From assembly GCA_017436705.1 (NCBI GenBank), contig JAFSCP010000018.1, positions 16,419-80,418 of the forward strand: a stretch of DNA of 64,000 nt, given 5' to 3'. Shown here piece by piece: positions 27,238-35,800 of this stretch. The translations under genes were made by a program, and so were the position numbers. The stretch comes from Bacillota bacterium. GTDB lineage: Bacteria; Bacillota; Clostridia; Peptostreptococcales; Anaerovoracaceae. The number at the start of each line of letters is the position of its first letter. The stretch's first letter is position 1. Below the pieces are notes generated by a model. That model saw only the letters and a list, made by a program, of their open reading frames with translations. It ran no database searches and had not been told where the DNA came from.

Positions 27238-28662
27238 TTATTCCTTTCCGTTCCAACAATAAGTGCAAAGTTTACATGGTTCAAGGCCGATTGCCTTGGT
27301 AACGCCTTCAAGTGACTGGAATTCCAGTGATGCGAATCCGAACTTGTCGGCAATGGTTTTACGGAGAAGTTTACCGCGTTCAGTGTTTGAATCGCTGTAT
27401 TCTTCAATATGTCTGTGGCCTTCATCGCCTTCAAGTTCCTGAATGATTCTTCTTGCCAGAAGTTCCATTTCACTTCTGCTGCTGGAGAAATTAAGGTACT
27501 TGCAGCTGTACATGAGCGGCGGGCAGGCAGAGCGCATGTGCACTTCCTTGGCGCCGTTTTCATAGAGAAACTCTACAGTTTCATTAAGCTGGGTACCGCG
27601 GACAATGGAGTCGTCCACAAAGAGAAGTTTCTTGCCTTCGATAAGTTCATGAACAGGAATCTGCTTCATCTTGGCAACCTTGTTTCTTTCCAGCTGGCTT
27701 GAAGGAGTAAAGCTTCTTGGCCATGTAGGGGTATACTTGATAAACGGTCTTGCGAATTCCACACCCGCTTCCTTGGCATAGCCCAGTGCGTGCGGAGTTC
27801 CTGAGTCAGGAATGCCGCAGACATAATCAAGGTCAGGCAGAGTGCCTGCTTCCCTTTCATTCTGAGCCATGATTTCGCCGTTAAGCTGACGCATGGTTTC
27901 CACATTTTTTCCTTCGTAGCAGGAAGTAGGATATCCGTAATAGGACCAGAGGAAAGAGCAGATTTTCATTTCTTCGCCAGGCTCTGCCAGCTGAGTTACA
28001 CCATCAGGTGTAATTTCCACAATTTCTCCGGGACCCAGTTCCTTATAGTCTGCATAGCCCAGTTTTTTATAAGCAAAGGATTCGAAAGACACGCAGTAAC
28101 CGTGTTCGCCTTTGCCGATCTGTACAGGGATTCTGCCCATCTTGTCGCGGGCTGCAATGAGAGAGCCTTTTTCAGTAAGAATCAGAATTGATACAGTTCC
28201 TTCAACCATTTCCTGAACATACCTGATTCCTTCAGTAAAGTCTTTTTTCTGGCTGATAAGTGCTGCCACCAGTTCGATGGTATTTACCTTGCCGCCTGTC
28301 ATTGCATCGAAATGTCCGCTGTTCACATTCATGTATCTGTCAATCAGCTCATCGGCATTTTTGATAATGCCGATGGTGCCGATGGCAAATGTTCCGAGAT
28401 GTGAGCGGATGAGCAGCGGCTGCGGATCAGAGTCACTGATGCACGCGATTGCCGCCTTTCCCCACATTTCATTGAAAATATTTTCAAATTTAGTTCTGAA
28501 CGGTGAGTTCTCAATATTATGAATTTCCCTCTGCATACCGATTTTTTCGTCGTATGCTGCGATACCGCCACGGCGTGTTCCCAGATGTGAATGATAGTCC
28601 ACACCGAAGAAAACATCTACCATGCAGTCTTCTTTAGAGGTAACTCCAAAAAATCCACCCAT
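27238..28662 (-). CDS. purF: Amidophosphoribosyltransferase-like PurF without the N-terminal catalytic cysteine
   Basis: 474 residues. The C-terminal half is a clear PurF phosphoribosyltransferase with PRPP motif LLFVDDSIVRGTQLNETVEF and CGIPDSGTPHALGYA. The N-terminal half has the class II glutaminase fold (YHSHLGTRRGGIAAYDEK), but the protein begins MGGFFGVTSKEDC, so the Cys that normally sits at position 1 after processing is Gly. The C-terminus has CKLCTYC, similar to cluster-binding cysteines of some PurF enzymes. Homologues of this form occur in Bacteroides and Clostridia. The first committed purine step is expected, perhaps with free ammonia. Confidence 0.88.
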   Translation of the reverse strand: MGGFFGVTSKEDCMVDVFFGVDYHSHLGTRRGGIAAYDEKIGMQREIHNIENSPFRTKFENIFNEMWGKAAIACISDSDPQPLLIRSHLGTFAIGTIGIIKNADELIDRYMNVNSGHFDAMTGGKVNTIELVAALISQKKDFTEGIRYVQEMVEGTVSILILTEKGSLIAARDKMGRIPVQIGKGEHGYCVSFESFAYKKLGYADYKELGPGEIVEITPDGVTQLAEPGEEMKICSFLWSYYGYPTSCYEGKNVETMRQLNGEIMAQNEREAGTLPDLDYVCGIPDSGTPHALGYAKEAGVEFARPFIKYTPTWPRSFTPSSQLERNKVAKMKQIPVHELIEGKKLLFVDDSIVRGTQLNETVEFLYENGAKEVHMRSACPPLMYSCKYLNFSSSRSEMELLARRIIQELEGDEGHRHIEEYSDSNTERGKLLRKTIADKFGFASLEFQSLEGVTKAIGLEPCKLCTYCWNGKE

Positions 28663-28711
28663 TTCTTCCTCCTGAGAGCCTTTTCAGGCCATTTATTTTA
28701 GTGTTTAGTGA

Positions 28712-29398
28712 TTATGCGAAGAAAAGTTCGGAAAGTGTCATTGGGTCAATGTACTGACCGTCTTTGTAAACACGCATATTTCCGGAAGCGATTTCATCGA
28801 TTAACATTACCTTGCCTTCTGCGTCATAACCGAATTCAAACTTGATGTCATAAAGTACAAGTCCCTTTTCCTTAAGGTCGTCTGCAACAATCTGAGTAAT
28901 CTGCTGAGTCATAACCTTGATGTCTTCGTACTGCTGTTCAGTCATTACGCCAAGAGCAACGAGACCGTCCTTAGTTACTAACGGATCTCCTAAAGCGTCG
29001 TTCTTGAAAGTAGTTTCAACGTAAGCCGGAAGGTCTGCACCTTCTTCAATATATTCACCGTAACGTCTGAAGAAGCTTCCTACTGCCTTGTGACGGCAGA
29101 TTACTTCGAGACCTTTACCGAATACCTTACCTGGAAGAACTTCCATAGTAGTGTTCTGAAGGTCTGCGCTTACGAAATGAGTCTTGATTCCTGCAGCGTT
29201 TACTTTTTCAAAGAAGTAGATGGACATACGGAGATTAACATCACCAACGCCATCGATTATAAGGCCTACAGAGTTTTCGCCCGGGTCGAAAACGCCGTCT
29301 TTGCCAGTACAGTCATCTTTGAATTTTAAGAGGTAGTTACCATTTTCAAGTTCATAAACGTCTTTGGTCTTTCCTGTGTAAACATGTTTCATTTCCAT
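28712..29398 (-). CDS. purC: SAICAR synthetase
   Basis: 228 residues, typical bacterial PurC. It begins [23 protein letters not shown], has the [11 protein letters not shown] loop, [17 protein letters not shown] and [27 protein letters not shown]. It joins aspartate to CAIR. It follows purE by 56 bases and precedes purF by 49. Confidence 0.97.
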   Translation of the reverse strand: MEMKHVYTGKTKDVYELENGNYLLKFKDDCTGKDGVFDPGENSVGLIIDGVGDVNLRMSIYFFEKVNAAGIKTHFVSADLQNTTMEVLPGKVFGKGLEVICRHKAVGSFFRRYGEYIEEGADLPAYVETTFKNDALGDPLVTKDGLVALGVMTEQQYEDIKVMTQQITQIVADDLKEKGLVLYDIKFEFGYDAEGKVMLIDEIASGNMRVYKDGQYIDPMTLSELFFA

Positions 29399-29454
29399 TT
29401 TTTTAAGCTCCTTTTATATTAAAATTTAAATTGTTATCTTTGGTTGTCTGGTAT

Positions 29455-29952
29455 TTATTTGTTGTATTTTTCTTCAACCTTGCGGTTCTTTTCGAGGACA
29501 GTTTCTGCTGATGCTGCTCTCTTGGCATCGAGCTTGTCTGCCAGTTCCTTATCTTCAATGGCCAGCATCTGTATGCAAAGAAGTGCTGCGTTGGAAGCCC
29601 CGTTGATTGCAACTGTAGCAACAGGAATGCCTGAAGGCATCTGCACTGTTGAAAGCAGAGCATCCATACCGTCTAAGTGAGTTGATTTGACAGGTACTCC
29701 CACTACAGGAAGTGTAGTGTTTGCAGCAAGGGCACCTGCAAGGTGAGCTGCCATACCCGCAAACCCGATGATTGCACCGAAGCCGTTAGCTCTGGCATTC
29801 TTTGCAAATTCTGCTGCAGGCACAGGAGTTCTGTGTGCTGAGTATACGTGCACTTCATAAGGCACGCCGTATTCTTCCAGGGTCGCGATGGCTTTTTCCA
29901 CTACAGGAAGGTCGCTGTCGGAACCCATAACAAGGCCTATTTTTTTGCTCAT
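29455..29952 (-). CDS. purE: N5-carboxyaminoimidazole ribonucleotide mutase
   Basis: 165 residues from ATG 29952 (GGAGGAATACT upstream). Class I PurE motifs are VMGSDSDLPV, VYSAHRTP, GFAGMAAHLAGALAANTTLPVVGVP and a QMPSGIPVATVAING helix. It moves the carboxyl of N5-CAIR to make CAIR. First structural gene of the operon, behind the ZTP riboswitch. No purK is seen in the window. Confidence 0.96.
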   Translation of the reverse strand: MSKKIGLVMGSDSDLPVVEKAIATLEEYGVPYEVHVYSAHRTPVPAAEFAKNARANGFGAIIGFAGMAAHLAGALAANTTLPVVGVPVKSTHLDGMDALLSTVQMPSGIPVATVAINGASNAALLCIQMLAIEDKELADKLDAKRAASAETVLEKNRKVEEKYNK

Positions 29953-30002
29953 AGTATTCCTCCGGTTTATGTGAAATATTTCTTTTAATTTGTCAACTAA
30001 AA

Positions 30003-30112
30003 AAGGGCGCATTCATCCCTTGAATAAGGAACAAATACGCCCAGACGGTCGGCAATCCAAGCTTCCTGCTCCCCTGCGGTACTCCGCGTTCCGTCAGTCA
30101 CAAAAAGCTGTC
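30003..30112 (-). ncRNA. ZTP (pfl) riboswitch with overlapping terminator, controlling the purine operon
   Basis: The minus-strand leader contains GTGACTGACGGAACGCGGA, then TACCGCAGGGGAGC, and 30 bases later CCGTCTGGGC, matching the conserved ZTP/pfl aptamer core (GUGACUGGCG..., GGGGAGC, CCGCCUGGGC). The last conserved GGGCG pairs downstream with CGCCC (30005-30009), giving a hairpin followed by TTTTTT, so ligand binding should block termination. ZTP riboswitches sense ZMP/ZTP, the AICAR intermediate that piles up when formyl-THF is short, and commonly turn on purine and folate genes, which fits this position. Confidence 0.93.
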
Positions 30113-30125
30113 CAAAGATATTTCA

Positions 30126-30154
30126 ATTATAGCAATTTAATGGTGAAAATGCAA
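30126..30154 (-). promoter_or_regulatory. Promoter of the purine operon
   Basis: -35 TTGCAT (30149-30154), 17-base spacer, -10 TATAAT (30126-30131), placed about 15 bases upstream of the riboswitch aptamer. Confidence 0.85.
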
Positions 30155-30177
30155 GAAAAATATCGCTTAAAATGCGC

Positions 30178-30294
30178 CTAAATTGCGTCGGTTTCTTCAG
30201 GAGTAAGGCCGGTGCATTCGGATATAATTTTTATATCAAATCCCTTGGATTTCATGGATGCAGCAATTTTAAAATAAGCATCTCTGGCACCCAT
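30178..30294 (-). pseudogene. Possible remnant of a larger gene (C-terminal helical motif)
   Basis: A 38-residue frame from ATG 30294: MGARDAYFKIAASMKSKG, then FDIKIISECTGLTPEETDAI. The ending resembles the short helix-turn-helix-like tail (IxxxTGLSxEEI) found at the end of Rpn/PD-(D/E)XK transposase-related proteins. No good ribosome site and no body of the protein are present. The frame stays open further upstream, overlapping the small membrane gene, but has no convincing start. It is best read as debris; a tiny true gene cannot be ruled out. Confidence 0.35.
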
Positions 30295-30350
30295 ATCATA
30301 CCCACTACCTTGGTCGTTTATGGTAATAATTTGAGCTTTTTCTGTATTAG

Positions 30351-30545
30351 CTACATTATAAACGGATAAATTACACCTGCAACAAAAACTACTAAAGAGA
30401 AAGCTGCCATCCACTCTTCTCTTCTGCAATCTTCACCACGCATTGTAAGCTGTACACATTTTAAAATAAGGTGTATAAATAACCATACAGGAATTGCATA
30501 AAGACAAGCAATACCTGCTAAAGCTACTATGCTCATTAATTCCAT
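30351..30545 (-). CDS. Small hypothetical membrane protein
   Basis: 64 residues with two predicted membrane helices (about residues 5-30 and 46-63) separated by a charged loop MRGEDCRREEW. ATG 30545 follows GGAGAAAAAGGGG. It is similar in style to the next upstream small membrane gene, which also has a charged loop between helices (SGEEIREWRNSF), so the two may be distant paralogues. No function assigned. Confidence 0.55.
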   Translation of the reverse strand: MELMSIVALAGIACLYAIPVWLFIHLILKCVQLTMRGEDCRREEWMAAFSLVVFVAGVIYPFIM

Positions 30546-30585
30546 CCCCTTTTTCTCCTTTCATTAAACATTTCAGCCGTTGCAG

Positions 30586-30878
30586 CTAAGCGAGGATATT
30601 TATCAGTGTCTGCACCAGCATGAAAACATGTATTGCAATCAGTACACCGTGCCATATGTAACCAAGCCTGAAAGAATTTCTCCATTCTCTGATTTCCTCG
30701 CCGGAAACCTTATAGACAATCACGAGCTGGGTTATGCAGAAAACATTCGCCGCAATGCAGATAATGTTAAGAAGCACATTCCATTTTATGTCCATGGGAT
30801 AATACAGTGTCGTCAACGCACCACTGAGAAATATTCTGAAAAACGGTCAGCACTTAATATAGCAGGTGTTGTCTTCAT
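30586..30878 (-). pseudogene. Small membrane protein gene broken by a one-base frameshift
   Basis: ATG 30878 has an ideal AGGAGGTGAATGCC ribosome site and a near-consensus promoter upstream, but its frame stops after 21 codons. Adding one T to the run of five at 30839-30843 joins it to the longer frame ending at 30586, giving a protein of about 97 residues beginning MKTTPAILSADRF with about three membrane helices. Without the repair, translation would have to start at TTG 30816, which has no ribosome site. Probably a homopolymer deletion, real or from sequencing. Confidence 0.6.
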
Positions 30879-30920
30879 GGCATTCACCTCCTGTAATTCA
30901 CATACTGATTATTTGTTTTA

Positions 30921-30949
30921 ATTTTAACACATTATCCCAGTAAAGTCAA
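30921..30949 (-). promoter_or_regulatory. Promoter of the small membrane protein gene
   Basis: -35 TTGACT (30944-30949), 17-base spacer, -10 TAAAAT (30921-30926), 43 bases upstream of ATG 30878. It sits just outside the foldback element. Confidence 0.75.
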
Positions 30950-30957
30950 CGAACCAT

Positions 30958-31248
30958 CGATGCTCCTTTTTTATTGCATATTTTTCTGCTGTCCACGGAA
31001 ATAATCAATGTTTTCTTGCTCCGGCCATTTTTTCAGTCGCCCTGGGCAGCAAATATTGTATTTTTTGAAGCATTTTTCGCAAAGAATCAATATTTTCGGT
31101 CAAAACATTGTATAATTTCATAAATTCCTTTAAAAAATACAATATCACCCGCCAGAACAGGCAAAAACATATAAAATATGCTGCATTTCTGCCATTTTAT
31201 TGATTTATTTTTTAAATGTCAGAAAAATATGCAATATACCGATGCTCC
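30958..31248. mobile_element. Foldback/MITE-like element with 9-bp flanking direct repeats
   Basis: This gene-free stretch (part of a 439-base gap) is bounded by direct repeats CGATGCTCC at 30958-30966 and 31240-31248. Inside are inverted repeats ATTGCATATTTTTCTG (30973-30988) and its exact complement (31220-31235). A second inverted pair, ATATTGTATTTTTTGAAG (31053-31070) against CTTTAAAAAATACAATAT (31128-31145), has one mismatch, with weaker AATCAAT similarity between the arms. It looks like a non-autonomous, inverted-repeat element of about 273 bp inserted with a 9-bp target duplication. The ends differ in spacing (6 and 4 bases), so decay or chance remains possible. Confidence 0.55.
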
Positions 31249-31259
31249 CTCACACCCAC

Positions 31260-31298
31260 AAAAAACTAAAAGACCTGCCCGCGTGCGGCGGACAGGTC
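31260..31298 (-). terminator. Terminator of the pyrimidine operon
   Basis: Minus-strand stem GACCTGTCCGC / GCGGGCAGGTC with a short loop, followed by TTTTAGTTTTTTG, 20 bases past the pyrI stop. Confidence 0.9.
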
Positions 31299-31317
31299 CC
31301 GGATGGTTTTTGCTGAA

Positions 31318-31740
31318 TTATTTTACTTTGTGTTCTGCGTCGCAGTATACGCATCTGTATACTTTGTGTTCTCTGTCGATGAGCTTGAACTGCTGCACGA
31401 TTTCCTGTTCTACGGAAGTGATGCATCTTGGGTTCTTGCACTTTGCAACGTTTGTGAGAGTTTCCGGTAATTCCATGTGGAGTTTCTTTACCATCTTGCC
31501 GTCTTCTACGAAGTTTACAGTGATGTTGCTGTCTACGTAGCCAAGTAAGTCGTAGTCAAGGTCGATTTTAGCGTCGATCTTTAAGATATCCTTCTTGCCG
31601 TACTTGGAGCTATCTGCGTTCTTGATGATTGCCACGCAAGCGTCAACTTTATCTAAACCTAATAAGTTATATACCTGAATGCTCTTTCCAGCTTTGATAT
31701 GGTCAATTACGATTCCGTTCTTTACACCGTCAATATTCAT
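31318..31740 (-). CDS. pyrI: Aspartate carbamoyltransferase regulatory chain
   Basis: 140 residues. The N-terminal allosteric domain begins VKNGIVIDHIKAGKSIQVYNLL; the C-terminal zinc domain has CKNPRC and CVYC, the four ligands that hold PyrI to PyrB. It binds nucleotide effectors and tunes the catalytic trimers. AGGAGG precedes the ATG. Last gene of the operon, 45 bases after pyrB. Confidence 0.96.
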   Translation of the reverse strand: MNIDGVKNGIVIDHIKAGKSIQVYNLLGLDKVDACVAIIKNADSSKYGKKDILKIDAKIDLDYDLLGYVDSNITVNFVEDGKMVKKLHMELPETLTNVAKCKNPRCITSVEQEIVQQFKLIDREHKVYRCVYCDAEHKVK

Positions 31741-31785
31741 TTATGTACCTCCTGAATTGTTCTTTATCCTTGAAATTTCAACTGA

Positions 31786-32715
31786 TTAAGCTTCTCTCTT
31801 GATTCCGAGAAGGAACAGGATGAGAGCCATTCTGATGTGCTTGCCGCAAAGTGCCTGGAAGAAGTAGCACGCTCTTGGGTCATCGTCAACTTCTACAGAG
31901 ATTTCGTTTACTCTTGGCAGCGGATGCATGATTGTAAGGTCAGCCTTAGCGTTTTCAAGCTTTGCAAGGTCGAGGATGTAGCTGTCTTTCAGTCTGATAT
32001 AGTCTTCTTCGTTGAAGAATCTTTCTCTCTGGATTCTTGTCATGTAGAGGATATCAAGTTCAGGCATTGCATCTTCAAGGCTTTCAACTTCTACCCATTC
32101 AGCGCCTTCTGCGTTCATCTTTTCCTTAACATAGTCAGGTACCTGAAGTTCCTGTGGGGAGATGAGAACGAACTTGATGCCTTCATATCTGAGCATTGCT
32201 TCGATGAGGGAGTGTACAGTTCTGCCGAACTTAAGGTCTCCGCAAAGACCAACTGTCATGTTATTGAGTCTGCCCTTCTTTCTCTTGATTGTGAGAAGGT
32301 CTGTTAAAGTCTGAGTTGGGTGGAAGTGGCCGCCGTCACCGCCGTTGATGATAGGAACTGTGGTTCTCTGTGCAGCAACGATAGGAGCACCTTCTTTAGG
32401 ATGTCTCATAGCGATGATGTCAGCGTAGCAGCCTACAGTCTGGATTGTGTCGGATACGCTTTCGCCCTTGGCAGCGGAGCTGGAGCTTGCTGAGGAGAAG
32501 CCGAGAACGCTTCCGCCCAGTTCGAGCATAGCAGCTTCAAAGCTGAGTCTTGTTCTTGTGGATGGTTCGAAGAAAAGTGTAGCAAGCTTTTTGTGTGCGC
32601 AGATGTCTTCGTAAGCACTGTGGTTGGCAACGATGTCGTCTGCAACTTCGATTAACTGGTCGATTTCTTCGATTGTTAAGTCAGTGATGTTGATTAAGTT
32701 TCTGATTTCGCTCAT
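31786..32715 (-). CDS. pyrB: Aspartate carbamoyltransferase catalytic chain
   Basis: 309 residues. Carbamoyl-phosphate motif [15 protein letters not shown], then the loop [13 protein letters not shown] with the catalytic Lys, and [11 protein letters not shown] near the C-terminus. It forms carbamoyl aspartate. It is paired with pyrI, so a regulated dodecamer of the E. coli type is expected. GGAGG upstream; 17 bases after pyrE. Confidence 0.97.
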   Translation of the reverse strand: MSEIRNLINITDLTIEEIDQLIEVADDIVANHSAYEDICAHKKLATLFFEPSTRTRLSFEAAMLELGGSVLGFSSASSSSAAKGESVSDTIQTVGCYADIIAMRHPKEGAPIVAAQRTTVPIINGGDGGHFHPTQTLTDLLTIKRKKGRLNNMTVGLCGDLKFGRTVHSLIEAMLRYEGIKFVLISPQELQVPDYVKEKMNAEGAEWVEVESLEDAMPELDILYMTRIQRERFFNEEDYIRLKDSYILDLAKLENAKADLTIMHPLPRVNEISVEVDDDPRACYFFQALCGKHIRMALILFLLGIKREA

Positions 32716-32732
32716 TTTATTTTTCCTCCAAT

Positions 32733-33368
32733 TTATTTCATCCAGCTTTCATCAGCTGGGTTTTCTCTGAACTTTAAGATTCTTTCCTTGTCTTCTGCCT
32801 TGATATAGCCTGTGTCAGCTGCAACTTCAACTAAAGCGTCAAGGTCGCAGAGGCTTACGTTCTTAACTTCAGCTTCTGCCATTCTGTCGATACCCTTCTT
32901 CATGCCGTATGTAAAAATACTTGCAATTCCAAGGACTTCAGCACCTGCTTCTCTGAGAACTTTTACGCAGTCGATTGCGGAACCGCCTGTGGAGATAAGG
33001 TCTTCGATAACTACTACTTTCTGGCCAGGAAGAAGTTTGCCTTCAATCTGGTTTGTTCTGCCGTGGTCCTTGGCGGAGCTTCTTACATAACCCATAGGAA
33101 GGTTCATAAGGTGACCAACGATTGCTGCATGTGCAATACCTGCTGTGGATGTTCCCATGAGAACTTCACATTCAGGATAGTGTTCCTTAACAGTCTGCGC
33201 GAGACCTTCTTCAACAGCAGTTCTTACTTCAGGTGCTGTGAGAGTGAGTCTGTTGTCACAGTAGATAGGGCTCTTGATGCCGCTTGCCCACGTAAAAGGC
33301 TCTTCCGGTCTTAAGAAAACCGCTTCAATTGAGAGCAGACCTTCTGCAATTTTTCTCTTTAATTCCAT
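32733..33368 (-). CDS. pyrE: Orotate phosphoribosyltransferase
   Basis: 211 residues. The PRPP motif is [16 protein letters not shown], and the N-terminal [14 protein letters not shown] is typical of OPRTase. It makes OMP from orotate and PRPP. AAGGAG precedes the ATG. It lies 57 bases after pyrF. Confidence 0.96.
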   Translation of the reverse strand: MELKRKIAEGLLSIEAVFLRPEEPFTWASGIKSPIYCDNRLTLTAPEVRTAVEEGLAQTVKEHYPECEVLMGTSTAGIAHAAIVGHLMNLPMGYVRSSAKDHGRTNQIEGKLLPGQKVVVIEDLISTGGSAIDCVKVLREAGAEVLGIASIFTYGMKKGIDRMAEAEVKNVSLCDLDALVEVAADTGYIKAEDKERILKFRENPADESWMK

Positions 33369-33425
33369 TACTAATTCTCCTTTTATTCTATATAAACAAA
33401 TGTATTTAGCTTATTATTACCTGAA

Positions 33426-34124
33426 TTAACCTACGAATTCTGCCATGCATCTTCTGTATGCTGCCACAGGGTCAGCAGCCTGAGTGATAGGACGGCCTAC
33501 TACAATGTAGTCAGAGCCCAGTTCCTTAGCCTTGGCAGGAGTAGTTACACGCACCTGGTCGCCCTTTTCACCGTCAGCAAAACGCACGCCAGGAGTTACT
33601 GTGCAGAATCCTTCGCCGCACGCTTCGTGTACCACTGGGGATTCAAGCGGTGAGCATACAACGCCGTCAAGGCCTGCTTTCTTGGCATTCTGTGCATAGT
33701 GCATTACTACATCTTCCAGCTTGTGGTCGATGAGAAGATCATTTTTCATTCTTTCTTCATCAGTAGAAGTGAGCTGGGTTACAGCGATGAGAAGCGGACG
33801 TGTGCCGTCAGGTCTTGTGAGCCCTTCGATTGCAGCTTCCATCATTGCAACAGTACCGGCAGCGTGGAGGTTTGTCATGTCCACATCAAGGCCGGAAAGC
33901 ACGCTCATTGCCTTCTTTACTGTATTAGGAATGTCGTGGAGCTTGAGGTCAAGGAAAATCTTGTGACCTCTCTTTTTGATTTCCTTTACGATTGCAGGAC
34001 CTTCTGCATAGTAAAGTTCCATACCGATTTTTACATATGGTTTTTCTTCAGTGAAGTTGTCAAGAAACTTGAAAGTCTCTTCCGCTGTGCTGAAATCACA
34101 TGCAATGATTACGTCCTTACCCAT
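33426..34124 (-). CDS. pyrF: Orotidine 5'-phosphate decarboxylase
   Basis: 232 residues, class I OMP decarboxylase. VIIACDFST at the start and the catalytic Lys-Asp tetrad region [18 protein letters not shown] are clear, with GVRF and [13 protein letters not shown] near the end for phosphate binding. Its start overlaps the pyrD stop as TAATG, with GGAGG inside pyrD. Confidence 0.96.
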   Translation of the reverse strand: MGKDVIIACDFSTAEETFKFLDNFTEEKPYVKIGMELYYAEGPAIVKEIKKRGHKIFLDLKLHDIPNTVKKAMSVLSGLDVDMTNLHAAGTVAMMEAAIEGLTRPDGTRPLLIAVTQLTSTDEERMKNDLLIDHKLEDVVMHYAQNAKKAGLDGVVCSPLESPVVHEACGEGFCTVTPGVRFADGEKGDQVRVTTPAKAKELGSDYIVVGRPITQAADPVAAYRRCMAEFVG

Positions 34125-35059
34125 TAGTGTGCTCCTCCTATAATTTCCTTTAAATCTTTGATTCCGTACTTTTCCATTACTCTTGGTAAATCTTCGATGA
34201 TTTCCTTGCTTGCAAAAGGATTTACAAGGTTTGCTGCGCCGATTTCAACAGCAGTTGCCCCTGCAAGCATCATTTCAATCACTTCTTCTGCGCTCTGAAC
34301 GCCGCCCATACCAACTATAGGAAGCTTTACTGCATCGTAAACCTGGTAAACCATTCTCAGTGCCACAGGCAGAATTGCGTGGCCGCTGAAACCGCCCATC
34401 TTATTGGCAATTACAGGCTGCTTTGTCTTCAGGTTGATACGCATGCCAAGAAGAGTGTTGATAAGGCTGATACCGTCAGCACCTGCTGCTTCGCAGGCTC
34501 TGGCAATTTCAGTGATGTCTGTTACATTTGGTGAAAGCTTGATGAGCATAGGTTTCTTTGTCACCTTGCGTACTGCTGCTGTCACCTCTTCTGCAGCCTT
34601 CGGAGAAGTTCCGAAAGCCATGCCGCCGCCGTGTACATTAGGGCAGCTGATATTGATTTCAAACCATCCGATGTGCCTTCCTGCAACCGGATCGTTTTCA
34701 AGCTTTGAAACGGTCTGAACATAATCGTCCACGCTGAAACCGCTCACATTGGCCATTACAGGCTTGTGGAAAACCTTTGCCATTTCAGGTATTTCGTGTG
34801 CGATTACCTCATCCACGCCAGGATTCTGAAGACCTACAGCATTGATCATGCCGTCAGGACATTCTGCGATTCTTGGCAGAGGATTACCGAATCTTGGTTC
34901 CAGTGTTGTACCCTTGAAAGAAAAAGTTCCAAGGCAGTTTATATCATAAAGTTCTGCAAACTCATAACCGTAACCGAAAGTTCCGGAGGCAGGGATTACA
35001 GGGTTGTCCATTTCGATGCCGCACAGCTCAACTTTAGTGCTTAACTTCTTGTCTACCAT
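34124..35059 (-). CDS. pyrD: Dihydroorotate dehydrogenase B, catalytic subunit
   Basis: 311 residues, class 1B. The active-site Cys lies in the [15 protein letters not shown] loop; FMN-binding segments [13 protein letters not shown] and [11 protein letters not shown] are present. It works with PyrK to pass electrons to NAD+. It overlaps the pyrK stop by 7 bases. Confidence 0.96.
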   Translation of the reverse strand: MVDKKLSTKVELCGIEMDNPVIPASGTFGYGYEFAELYDINCLGTFSFKGTTLEPRFGNPLPRIAECPDGMINAVGLQNPGVDEVIAHEIPEMAKVFHKPVMANVSGFSVDDYVQTVSKLENDPVAGRHIGWFEINISCPNVHGGGMAFGTSPKAAEEVTAAVRKVTKKPMLIKLSPNVTDITEIARACEAAGADGISLINTLLGMRINLKTKQPVIANKMGGFSGHAILPVALRMVYQVYDAVKLPIVGMGGVQSAEEVIEMMLAGATAVEIGAANLVNPFASKEIIEDLPRVMEKYGIKDLKEIIGGAH

Positions 35060-35790
35060 ATGATTTCCTCCCTTTCCAGAACAGGACCGTCCTTGCAGAT
35101 TCTCTTGTTACCGTATTTAGTCTTGCATGAGCAGCCCATGCATGCGCCGAAACCGCAGCCCATGCGTTCTTCAAAACTGTACTGACCGCTTGTCTGGGCA
35201 ATTGCTTCGATTGCCTTGAACATAGGGAGCGGGCCGCATGTGAAGAAGTATGAATATTCAAGATCCTTCATCACATCAGTAACAAAGCCCTTTGTTCCTA
35301 CGCTACCGTCAGCAGTTGCGATGTGAACTTCCGCACCCAGCTTTTCAAACTCCTCAGCGTAGAAAACTTCTTCTTCGCTGTTGAAGCCCAGGATAACCTG
35401 AACCTTATGCTGCGGATTTGCGGCCAGGAGGGCTTTGGCAAGCCCGTACATCGGCGGCACACCTACTCCGCCGCCGATGAGCAGCGGACATTCGCCGGCC
35501 TTGCTCACATTGTATCCGTTGCCAAGGCCGGTGAGAATGTCCAGCTCCTGGCCGCAGACCATGTCTGCCATAACTTCTGTGCCTGCTCCGACAACTTTAT
35601 AGATGATTGTCAGTTCGTTTGGTTTATAGTCACATACTGAAATAGGTCTTCTGAGGAACAGTCCGTCAATCTTGATGTTGACAAACTGGCCCGGCGCTGT
35701 CAGCGCACTGGTATCCCCTTCAAGAACCATTTTCATTGTATTCTTTGCAATTTCAACGTTTTCTTTTATTTCAAAGATTCCCTGTTTCAT
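35053..35790 (-). CDS. pyrK: Dihydroorotate dehydrogenase B, electron transfer subunit
   Basis: 245 residues from ATG 35790 (AAGGAGGAACCG upstream); a longer frame reaching into pyrC is not used. FAD-binding FLRRPISVCDY and IGGGVGVPPMYGLA are followed by the C-terminal [2Fe-2S] ligands in MGCGFGACMGCSC and RICKDGPV. Partner of PyrD for NAD+-linked dihydroorotate oxidation. Confidence 0.96.
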   Translation of the reverse strand: MKQGIFEIKENVEIAKNTMKMVLEGDTSALTAPGQFVNIKIDGLFLRRPISVCDYKPNELTIIYKVVGAGTEVMADMVCGQELDILTGLGNGYNVSKAGECPLLIGGGVGVPPMYGLAKALLAANPQHKVQVILGFNSEEEVFYAEEFEKLGAEVHIATADGSVGTKGFVTDVMKDLEYSYFFTCGPLPMFKAIEAIAQTSGQYSFEERMGCGFGACMGCSCKTKYGNKRICKDGPVLEREEIIW

Positions 35791-35800
35791 CGGTTCCTCC

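Noticed and set aside
30295..30429. Longer version of the 30178 frame (83 codons)
   Set aside because: The extension overlaps the end of a better supported small membrane gene and has no ribosome site or recognisable sequence.
31095..31125. Plus-strand TATAAT-like box at about 31109
   Set aside because: No plausible plus-strand gene follows; it falls inside the AT-rich foldback element.
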